64,000 nt of DNA, taken from NCBI RefSeq assembly GCF_040712315.1, contig NC_134017.1:8462001-8526000 (forward strand), read 5' to 3'. The first letter of the stretch is position 1. The number at the start of each line of letters is the position of its first letter. Both the position numbers and the translations under genes were made by a program. A model generated the notes under the pieces. The model was given only the letters and a program-made list of their open reading frames with translations, was not told the DNA's origin and searched no databases. The DNA comes from Castanea sativa (lineage: Eukaryota > Streptophyta > Magnoliopsida > Fagales > Fagaceae). Below are positions 51,586 to 61,613 of this stretch, piece after piece.

Positions 51586-53234
51586 CTAAAGGTGGCAGCT
51601 TCTTAGCTTTTCCAGCAACCAATTCACTTTTAGCACAGTAGTCACATAAACCCAATCCTTCACGTCATCGAAGAATTTGAAATAAGCATGCCTCCAGGTC
51701 TTGTTGAAGAAGAGAACTCCACAAACTGCCCAAAAACCAACCGCAAATCCAACCACCATACCAATGTAGAAGTTCGAATTATTAGAGTCCTCTTCAGTTT
51801 TTCCAATTGGTGTCCTAGTTTGAGATTCTTCCCCAATTGTGCAGTTTCTTGGAAGTGAATTACCACAAAGTTGAGGGTTGCCAATGTAGCCGAGTGCATC
51901 AAAAGTTTGAAGCTGGGTGCCTAATGGAATCTTGCCTGACAAGTTGTTGTATGACAAGTTGTTGTATGACAAGTTCAAGTGACTAAGAAATGTCAAACTA
52001 GACAAGCTTAAAAGAATTTCACCTGATAGATGATTTTGTGAGAGATCAATAGACTCTAACTTTTTCATGATCCCGATTTTTCTGGTATCATTCCTATCAA
52101 TTGATTTCGCGACAAGTTCAAAAAACACAATTCGGAAAAAACTAAAATTTCTGAAGGGATTGATCCAGACAAGTTATTACTTGAAAGATCTATGATCTTA
52201 ACAAAGCCAAGGTTTTCTTCGTATTCTAGTTCCACCCCTTTGGGAACCAACTTGAGATTATCAAGATTGGTTCCAAAATAATAGCTCCCTCCACCCAAAT
52301 AATGGTAAGAATATTGAGCTTCAAATCCGGTGTAGGTATTGTCATGGAGCTAATATTTTTCAAGCAATTTGGTATTTGTCCTGAAAGGCTATTATTGGCA
52401 AGATCCAAAACTATAAGAGAAGAAAGTTGACATATTTGTAAAGGTATATGGCCCTTGAATCCATTGGAACTTAATCGGAGAATTGTAAGACTTGTCATTT
52501 CTCCAATCCATGGTGGTATAGCCCCTGACAAAGGATTCTCACCTATATCAATAAGACCCAAACTTGATCACTTCTTCAATGATGAAAGTATATCTCCTGA
52601 TATTCTATTGTTTTGTAAATGCAGTGATTAGAGTGCAACTAAAGAGCCCATGGAGTACGGAATTCTACCCGATATATCATTGCTTCCCAAGTGTAGATGG
52701 GTCAAAAATTGCCAATACTTCCAGCAGTGAGAAAGTGCACCTGTTAAGAGATTATTTGATACATCCAAAACCTTTAATTGATTCTTTCTATTCATCTTTT
52801 GGCACATGAAAGAGGAAATTGGCCCAGAAATTGAGTTGTTAGCTATCTGTAGCTCCTCGACATTTGTTGACAATTGTGGCATTTGACATTTGAAATGATT
52901 AGATCTTAGATTTATGATAAGAGAGTTCAGCACAATGTCCGATACATCCCCTTCTATTTGGTTGTCAGAGAGATCGATTATTGCAATGTTTGAAGTCCAA
53001 TTCCAGAACCAACCTGGAGCCTTGTCTAAAATTTCTGACTTGGACAAGTCTAACTTTGTAACGGATCTTTGTGTTTTTAGCCACGTTGGAAAGTTGGGAC
53101 CTATCTTGCAAGAGCACATTGTGATAGATGTAAGTTGAAAAGGAGGGACCCATTTGGATTTCACATTAAAGAACAAATGTGTATGAGAGATATCTAGATA
53201 CTGTAATTTTGAGAGTTTAGTAAAATGCTTTTCG

Positions 53235-54617
53235 TGTCACGCTCCAAATCCAAAGGGGTCCAAAATATGAGAAATACATCCCAAAGGTACCTGTAAATTT
53301 TTCATTTTTGGAAAAACCAAACTATAGGAGATCTTTATTTTTCTTTCATTTTCACAGGATAAGAATATATAACCATAAATCTCCACATTACAAGTTAGAG
53401 CTCTATAACACATTTATGAACAATAACTAAAAATCATGTGCCTCCACATAATACATAAATATATATTACAAAACTCTTGGATTACACAAAGTCACAATCT
53501 TATCAAGAATAAGGAATCTTAATATCGAGTCTAGGCCTATCATGCCTAAGGCTAACAAACCTCAAGTGACCAACCTCCAATAGAATTAATTAATGTCTCG
53601 GTGAACATAGCAAATTTCAAGTCACCAACCATTTACAGCAAAAGTCTCCAAATTTAACATAGCACTTCAATCATCACCAACGAAGGAAGCTTCATATCCA
53701 AGGTATAGCTAATTACTCTGAAAAAACTGTTAGAGGATGGGATGAGCTAAAACCCAGTAAGTAGCATAATTAATGGGGTTGGGGGAAATGCAAGTTTCAT
53801 CCTCAATAATAATAATATGACAAGAATGATTAAATAATGAAATACAAAGTTTCTCAAAGTAAATACCTCGGAACTATATACTATAATCCGTGAGCACTAA
53901 CAATATAATTTCCAATGCCATAAAATCTAATATACGGTAATTTATTATAAATATACCATACTGCCACATAGGCCGGTCAGGGGATCCACCTATTCACAAC
54001 TGGCACAATATTGTCCTCTCTGGCATGCAAACTCTTGGCTCCATGGACAACAGCCTCACCCATACTCTTAAGGTTTTTCTCTCTCCCCATTGGTAGCAGA
54101 GAGAGCGCGTCAAATAGGACCTCTCTTGCATGTGGTCTCTTGGCCCTATGGGCAGCAGCCTCATCCACACACAATCAATGAACCTCTTCCCCCCATGGGC
54201 AACAGGGAAGAACACGCCATCCAAAGTTAAAGAGCACTGACTTGGATTTGATTGCGTTGTCACAAAGATTACGAAAACCAAATCGGGTGATCACCAAAAA
54301 ATCACACATGACATGGTGTTAAAACTACATAACGCTCACATGTTACATATTCTTTGAAACACATAGTTTATATCGAGGTAGTTTTAGAAAAATCTTAAAT
54401 AATCTAACTTCCATAAAGTTTGTAAGGTTTTCAATTTCATTCTTGTCAAAAAAAAATTTCTATCAATTTCCCACATAACAAGACAAGATAAGCATCTTTA
54501 ATTTTCTAATATACCATAAAATCTATGATTTCCTTATCAAAAATTAAATAAAAGATGCTCATTTTTCCATATCACAATTCATGCATTTCCTCAAATACAA
54601 TACCAAATATGATGCAT

Positions 54618-54670
<53 letters not shown>

Positions 54671-55773
54671 GGTTACGACACAATAGCTTTTAAGAAAATA
54701 TAGTTTCCATAGGTAGTTTCCAAAAGTGTGTCTAACCCAAAAACAACATTTATGCAATGTGATTATTTTCCAAAAATCCCATTAAAAGCTACTTACCTCG
54801 CAACCACAAAAGCCTAACTCTTCAAGTTCAAGGAGATTAGCTAGAACCTAAACAATATCAAGTAAACCTATCACAATAAGCATAGAGCTTGAAATTGAAT
54901 CTAGCTACAATTTAAGATTTACCAAATAAGCACTTAATTTGGTAAGCCTAGTATTTAACATCAACAATAATAATATATATCACTTCCAAAGTTTCTCAAC
55001 AAATTGATTCACAAGGCATCAACTCTAATTTATAAAGTTAACCCATTTAATATCATCTCCAACATTATGACTAGCTTCCATAAAATTTACACTACATTAT
55101 TAAGAGACCCATGAAAGCAAAATTAAAATATCCTCTAAGGCAAGAAATTTAGGACTTCAACTAACTCCAAATAAACCAAATGTCAATAGAAAAATTAAAT
55201 TTACTAACCATCATATGTTATAACTTAAAACCCCTAAATTTTTCACCATACATAAACCTTAAGTAGCCATTTTTAGCACAAATTATATACCCACTCATCA
55301 AATAATTCCACCAATACAAAACTCATACATAAAAACACATAAATATCACTTCCAATGCCCATAAATCACATAAGTATCATTATTAGAGCTTAGATAAAAA
55401 TAACCTCAAGCAAAAATGTAAAACCCACCAAAAAGATTGAAACTTTTTACCTAAAAAAAAGATGCGAAGGTGCTTATGAGTTCACAAAAAATTTTCGATG
55501 GTCTTGCCGGAAAATGATGGTGGAAGTAGTGATATGGAGGTACCGGCGGGAGAGTTTGAGGGGGTGAAAGAAGAGTGTTCTACTGAAAAAGAAGAAAAAG
55601 AAAAAAAAGGATAAGTGAGGAGAAGAGAGAAACTTGGCCGGTCAAAGAGAGATAAAAAGAGGAGAGAAATTGAGTGGTGGGGAATGATGCGGTAGGTGCG
55701 GCACGTGTGCTACCAAAAATATTCAACCAAAACCTTTTTTTTTTTTTTGTCTGACTGGGACTGGGACGTTACA
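53235..55773. mobile_element. Probable solo LTR (2.5 kb) inserted in the receptor gene
   Basis: The insert begins TGTCACGCTCC and ends GGGACGTTACA, so its tips are TG..CA with short inverted ends. The flanks TTTCG (53230-53234) and CTTCG (55774-55778) fit a 5-bp target repeat with one mismatch. Removing it rejoins the receptor frame exactly (GPVDE then KHFTKLSKL). No gag or pol is seen inside, so a solo LTR or a coding-free LTR element is likely. The interior has a (TA)n tract at 54625-54667 and a GA-rich end. Confidence 0.7.
54625..54667. repeat. (TA)n microsatellite
   Basis: About 21 uninterrupted TA units within the putative solo LTR. Confidence 0.9.
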
Positions 55774-56977
55774 CTTCGTCTACTGGCCCTGTTAAGAAAT
55801 TATTTGCCACATTTAAATCCAATAAATTTGAGAGAAGCCCAAGAGTCTTTGGAATGGTACCATTCAACTGATTATTAGAGAGCAATAGATATTCCAAATA
55901 AGATAAATTCCCAATGGAAGAAGGAATTGGATCACTAAAAGGATTACCTCTCATATCGAGATCTAGTAGATGTTTAAGCTGGCCTAACGACTCTGGAATT
56001 TTTCCAATTAGCTTATTGGAATACAAGTATAAAACTTCTAATTTTTGTAAATTGAAAATGCTCGGTAGTATCTCGTCTCTTAGAGAATTGCCGCCCAGGT
56101 CAAGATGCAAGAGGCTTGTAGTGAGATTAGAGAACCAATTAGGTATCTCATGACTGAAAAGATTATCGGAAAGATCAAGGTTTTGAAGAGATGTGAAATT
56201 GACAAATCTAAGAGATGGATTCAGATTAACAAGTTCACAATCTGACGCGATTAGCCTCAAAAGAGATGGGAACATACTCATCATTTGAAGCCAACCAACT
56301 TCTATTAGATGTTTGGTTTGGCTCAAGTCAAGGTATTGAATGGAAGAGAGATTAGACATCAAATGAAAGTTATCTGCATATAGATAATAATTACCTCGAA
56401 GATCCAGATAAAGAAGGTTTGAAAGGTTCCCAAGTTGATGAGGAATGTGTCCATAGAATTTAGACTCACGGAAGTCAAGATGTGTCAGACTAGCCGTTGA
56501 ACCAATTAAAGTCATTATAACTCAAGTTTAAGTCATTCAAAAACTCTAATTCGAGCAATGAATGACTAATCTCACCGCCTACCCCATGTACTGATAGCTC
56601 AGTGACTTGACCAGTTTTGTTGTCATAGAAAACTCCGTCCCATCTAGAGCAATCTTCTTGGTCAGACCAGGATGAGAGCACTCCAAAAGGATCACTGAGA
56701 CCTTTTTTAAAGTTTAGAAGTGCTTGTTTGTCTTTTTCATTGCAAGAGACATTTAACTTTGCTTTGAGGAAGAAGCTGAAGGTTGTAGCACAAAACCATT
56801 GCAAAAAAAGCACATGAGCAACAAAAGAGGCACCCATGTCAAAGCAATAACGAAGGAAAGGATTCGGGTTCAAAAGGAAAGTTTGGAGGAAGAAAAGCTG
56901 AGTGTGAGTAGTGGTGATGCAATCGGAGACCATTGGCTACTGATAATATTTGTATTGTTTAGAGAATATATATATAT

Positions 56978-58119
56978 GAGATGGTTTCAAGTTACACCTG
57001 GTGTAACTCTAAAAGAGTTACACCTTTTCTAAACCATTGGATTTAAATAGATCCAAAGGCTAAAAAAAAACACTCATTAATGATAATATTCTGATTAGAA
57101 TCTCAATAATTATCTCTTATATATTGTCTTCTATACCTATCTCTAAAGAAAAAAAAAAAAAAAAAAAAAGTCTACGTTTCTCTCTCTCTCTCTCTCTCAC
57201 TCTCCTCCATAATTCACGTTTTTCTTTGCCCTCTTTTTCTCCTCCATCACTCAAATCCCTCAAAGATGCCATTGGAATTTTGGAAAGCTCAATTGAAGAA
57301 GGAAAAGTGACATGCGAATTAAAATCTGTAAAATCTTTCCAAGTCTCAAATGGGAAAAAAGTTACAAACTTACATCAGATCTCATTAGGGATCACACTTT
57401 AAACACCAACGTCCAAGACCAGATTACTTGTTTGCCACAAGATTGTGATATATTAATATGTACATGATTTAGTTCCTTTCCTTCAAAAAAAATTTACAAG
57501 ATAGAAATGAAGGCAAGCTGTGAAGCTGATAACAACAACGTTAGGACAAGCGTGACATAGATTAAGTTTGATTTGAAAATAATTATCTTTAGGTGATGAA
57601 ATAAAATTGGGCCAACCCTTTTATAGATCCTTAAAGGCTTGAGTACAAGAAAGCATTTGGTTTTTCCTTGTTTTTGTGGATGTTCTTGGAGTCATCTTTT
57701 GGTTTGGATTTTTTTAATTGTTTTATTCTGTGGATGTTGATAAATTTTTGCTTTTGTCCGCTCCTCTTAACAACTTGCCTGGCCTCAAGAATGGGAAAGA
57801 AAAAATTCAGTATGAGGATTGAGGATAGATGGGATGGACACGCAGGATATTAGACTGTACTATTTTTGGACTGAAGAAGATATGATAATGTCCAGGCCGT
57901 GGAAGTGGAAGAGTGATGGAGGAGAGAGAGAAACATAAACATTTTTTTGGGTTTAGAAATAAGTATGAAATGTCATAAATAAGAGATAATAAATGAGATC
58001 TTAATCAGAATATTAGCATTAATTAGTGTCTTTTTTAATCGTTGGATTTACACAAATCCAATGGTTTAGAAAATGTGTAACTTTTTAGAGTTACACCGGG
58101 TGTAATTTGAACCCATCTC
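56978..58119. mobile_element. Mutator-like TIR element, 1.14 kb
   Basis: Inverted ends of about 130 bp: the left starts GAGATGGTTTCAAGTTACAC, the right (complement) GAGATGGGTTCAAATTACAC, and similarity continues through TTTTCTAAACCATTGGATTT and ATATTCTGATTA. The 9-bp TATATATAT on both sides may be the target repeat but is low-complexity. The interior has a CT tract and an open frame (57124-57402) with no known domain; no transposase. Confidence 0.7.
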
Positions 58120-58121
58120 TA

Positions 58122-58156
58122 TATATATATACACACATATATATATATATATATTA
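58122..58156. repeat. (TA)n/(CA)n microsatellite
   Basis: Compound dinucleotide repeat directly beside the Mutator-like element's right end. Confidence 0.7.
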
Positions 58157-58264
58157 AATTATATCTTTTATGAATACTCTGACTTCTTGACTCCAAACCG
58201 TCTTACAAGTAACCCTGTGATGATTTTTCATTTTGTATCATATTCTTGATTTGTTGCCTCTTTC

Positions 58265-59470
58265 GGGTACATAGCATTTACACAGAATCAGTAGTATAAT
58301 ACTACAACGTGCTGGGATGACAAATATGGTACTCAACAGTATATCTACTGATTTAAGTTGTGTACGTACTAAACTTTTAGTCGGTTAGGACTTGTTAGTC
58401 ATCGTTTACCTCATGGGCTGTTTGCTAACTAGATGCTTTAAAAGATAGTCTTTGGAATACCAGTTCCACCCTCTTGTTTTTTTGAAGACTTTAAACCAAT
58501 TTGCCTAGCTCATCAGCTTTTCTCAAGAAAAATAACTAGACCCAATATGTCTCTTTTCAGTGGTTATGTTCTGAATTCATTTCTGCGGGGCTTATTGCAG
58601 TTTTTACTTTTTATATATCCCCTTGTAGGGTTTATCATTCAATTCGTTCTAGAATTCAAACCTGTTCTGTTATTTGACATTATGGATTCTAATTATCTAT
58701 CCTTAGATCATTGATCAACCTGTTGCAGATTCATTTCTGTAAAATTTCACTCAGAAGTTTTGACTATGTGCATGTTATTTAAGTATGAGATTTATGATGA
58801 GCAGGAGTCAAACAATGCTGTCAGCAGTTCTTTCTTATTGGATTATAACTAGAGGTAAAAATCTCTAACTGCTGCATGCTTTTAGTATCGCTTTTTTACT
58901 TCATGCCTCCTCTGTGTATGGCTAAAACCAACACTGCTTGTGTTTAAAATGCAGCATTCCGTTCACTATGGATGACATTTCCATGACAATGCAACAAATC
59001 GAACTTCCCGAAATTGATCCTCCACCTCTTATTCTCAAAAACTCAAGCTTTTTATTCTTATTACAACGCTCAGAATGAATGGTTATTCTTGCCTGCCAGC
59101 AATCTCCTCTTCTCAATTGGCAGTACTCTTTGAAGGTTGATGTTCCCACAGAACCTCTGCATATGTTTCATTTCCCACAGCTCAATGTGTAATTATATTA
59201 ATAATTTTTTTTTTCATCCCAGGCTATCGTTTGGTCTTTCTTGGCTAATAATTATTATTATTATTATATCTTCACTGTAGTAGGATGGGTATTTGCACTA
59301 CTAGTTACACAACATTAGGCTTATCTATTGGGCTTTAGTTTTGTAATATTTTTATCCTTACAGCTGCCTACTACTTCAAATTGTAATTTGTAATGTTAGC
59401 TGCATTTTTTTTTTGGCTAATATTTGTTGTATAATATATATATATATATACACACACGCAATATGATGTG
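58265..59470 (+). pseudogene. Decayed copy of the myosin XI 3' end
   Basis: Aligns with 42963-44165 of the intact gene: the last three exons, their introns and the 3' UTR. The first exon remnant (58275-58350) has several substitutions and its donor reads TTAAGT; the next (about 58770-58855) has LLDYN then a stop instead of LLDDDSS; the last (58956-59078) still encodes a myosin-like C-terminus IDPPPLILKNSSFLFLLQRS. It has clearly more differences than the motor-region copy at 61614, so it is older or evolved faster. Confidence 0.85.
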
Positions 59471-59744
59471 ACTAGGCTTCTTTTTGCTCTCCTTCAAGTA
59501 CTTTTTGTTATCAACACTCAAATACAGAGGAAATCCCTCAGAAAAATTTATGCTCTGAGGATTTTGTGCAGCTTGCGTACTATTTGTTAAAATGATTTGA
59601 CATGGGGATGGGGTGTCTGCTGATCTTTGCACAAGAGGAAGGGAATATGTCGATCTGCAAGGGACCCAAGTCTTTACATCAAAGGTGGCACTGCGTTTTT
59701 CTCTTGAAGCTGGTTTTTGGATAATTCTTGAAAGTCTTTCATTC

Positions 59745-59910
59745 AAGCAGCAGAGCAGAAGGAGAGAGATTTGTCTGCTATAGTAAAGTTGTTGATGAAG
59801 TTAAGCACCTTCTCGATTTCTTTAGGACATGGAGATTAAGCTATGTACAGAAAGGTTGTAATGCAGCTGCTTTAAGGTTAGTTACATTTTCTACTAAAAT
59901 GAAAGAGTGA
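59745..59910 (+). pseudogene. RNase H-like (RVT_3 type) fragment
   Basis: The plus strand encodes VVDEVKHLLDFFRTWRLSYV followed by QKGCNAAALRL, the C-terminal part of the RNase H-like domain found in plant LINE-derived and domesticated proteins. A preceding piece in another frame (SFIQAAEQKERDLSAIVKLL) would be the upstream helix. It is short and frameshifted; its origin could be a LINE or a retrotransposon-derived host gene. Confidence 0.5.
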
Positions 59911-60179
59911 GGGTGTAGTTGGATGAGACCCCTGCCTTTGTGTGGCAGGTGGTGAATACTGATGCAATAAGAATAGTTTCTATGAATAAATTATGATATT
60001 TATTATACAGAAAAAAGGGATTGAAAAAGTTAGTTTAGGGGTGTTTGTGCAACTAGAATAAAGTTCAAAGGATATCAATGCATTTTATCCTTTCTTGATC
60101 ATATCAAAGTTATCTAAAGAGATGAAATATGATTTCATGGTCTTCTTTAAATGACTAACACTAGGTAGATAAGTAGTTC

Positions 60180-60895
60180 TAACACATCATAGGCAGGATT
60201 CATAATCCATAACATTTTATTCAATGTACATTTCATGATAAAACCAGATAACAAGATCTAGTACACTATCTTTGCCAACAATTCTTTCTGGTCTCTTAAA
60301 AAACATGAACCTGTATCACTCTGTGAAATATATGACAAAGACCTGCAATCATCAATAATAGTGCATGACCACCTAGCTTAACTTCAAATCAAATTGTCCC
60401 TACTGAAATTCTTAGAATTCTGTTTAGCCCAGCTCAACATTGATTTTCTACTCATATTTTTTTGATGATGTATGTAAACGAGAAGAAAAAAAAATTATGC
60501 TTGACATAAAACCACTCTGGTTCTATCAATGGTATTCCCTTGACTCCAACCCCCCGAGCCTTTCTAAACGAAATCTGTACATATATATAAATTATTTTAG
60601 AGCCAATGAGCTAACTGCAAAATTAGATTGTGTCTGAATTAAATCATGTATTAAAAGTTGGAGACTATAAATAATAAATTTACAACATCAACATGAATGA
60701 ACCAACCAATATTAAGGACATAATGTTTGAAGTAATACCTCTTAGCTTTTCCAGCATCCAATTCATAGTCAAATAAACCTGATCCTTTATGCGATTGTTA
60801 AATCTTAAACAAGCATCCCTCCAGGTTCAATTGAAGAAGAGAGACCAAAAAACTGCTCAAAAACCAACCACACATCCAACTCCTGGCAACAGACA
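60180..60895 (-). pseudogene. Copy of the receptor-like protein 3' end
   Basis: Matches 50940-51760: GCAGGATTCATA.TCC..AACATTTTATTC in the 3' flank, and coding similarity at 60738-60880 to the membrane-proximal tail (the complements of CATCCCTCCAGG and GTTGAAGAAGAG). Only the last few dozen codons remain, with indels. Similarity stops where the gag fragment begins (about 60895). Confidence 0.75.
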
Positions 60896-60899
60896 ACAA

Positions 60900-61604
60900 T
60901 CTTCTTGCTTGCAATCTACTGGGTCAGTGAGGCCTCGTAAACAATTTTACGTTCTTGCATTTGTGCCGGGGCCCCCACTTCTCATCACAATTATAACATA
61001 GGCCTTTTTTCTTTTTCTCTTCCATTTGTGCAGGTGTTATTCTCTTAATAGGTATCCTAGTTTTAGCTTCTACCATTGTATTACCCTTAGGCAACCCCAA
61101 GATAGAATTCTTACTTGATTCTTGTTAATACTTCGCATTTCTCTTGCAGCTCAGCACATTTTCCACCTGGATCTTGGCCAATCCAAAGGCTGCATTCAAG
61201 TATTGAGGGTTAAGCATCCTTACTGGTAGCCTTATCACATCCTTTAAGCCACTTCAAAAGCAACTCAGCTTGTGTAATGGAGAAAGGCCTTTGATCCTAT
61301 TAGACACAGCTTCGAACTCTGCCTTATACGGAGCAACTGTTGGCGTCTGCCTTAGCCTTGTTAGCACCTCCATAGGATTATCATAAGCTGTAGAACCAAA
61401 CCTCACGCGTAGTGCTTGCACCAATGACTCCCAATCTAAAAACACACCAGCCTCCTCTGCTTCTTGGAACCAGATCAGGGCTTCTTGATCCATATCGAAG
61501 GAGGCAATCATCAATCTCTCTGCGTTTGGGGTTTGGTAATACCCAAAATACAGCTTGGCTTTATACACCCAGCTAGCAGGGTCTTCACCTGAAAAGCGTG
61601 GCAA
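60900..61604 (-). pseudogene. Ty3/gypsy gag fragment with zinc knuckle
   Basis: The minus strand begins with PRFSGEDPASWVYKAKLYF and EALIWFQEAEEAG, the conserved plant gypsy gag (retrotrans_gag) region, followed by RLRQTPTVAPYKAEFEAVSN and GLSPLHKLSCF, then frame changes, and a zinc knuckle GLCYNCDEKWGPRHKC near 60965-61015. The capsid part is open for 116 codons. No LTR was found next to it. It abuts the myosin copy starting at 61614. Confidence 0.85.
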
Positions 61605-61613
61605 ATCAAGCTT

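Larger units (their letters stand above)
51586..56837 (-). pseudogene. LRR receptor-like protein (EIX2/Cf type), disrupted
   Basis: Receptor-like proteins carry extracellular leucine-rich repeats, one membrane span and a short tail, and sense microbial or developmental signals. From the ATG at 56835-56837 the minus strand gives a signal peptide, the LRRNT_2 cap (SCNEKDKQALLNFKKGL), about 20 LRRs of the NLSGxIP type, an acidic juxtamembrane stretch, a span near 51700-51770 (YIGMVVGFAVGFWAVCGVLF) and a KTWRHAYFKFFD tail. Damage: a frameshift near 56500; a 2.5-kb insertion (53235-55773); in-frame TAA and TGA codons near 52622 and 52567, where relatives have Gln and Cys; frame changes near 52240 and 52075. 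In the N-terminal cap the expected CCxWxGVxC cysteines are partly lost (DCSRWDGVFY). A short in-phase NNLSY duplication is present near 51950. Confidence 0.88.

Noticed and set aside
53994..54281. 95-codon minus-strand frame inside the putative solo LTR
   Set aside because: Contains two diverged copies of a GCxGCCCATAG-type repeat and no gag or pol motif; not convincing as a gene.
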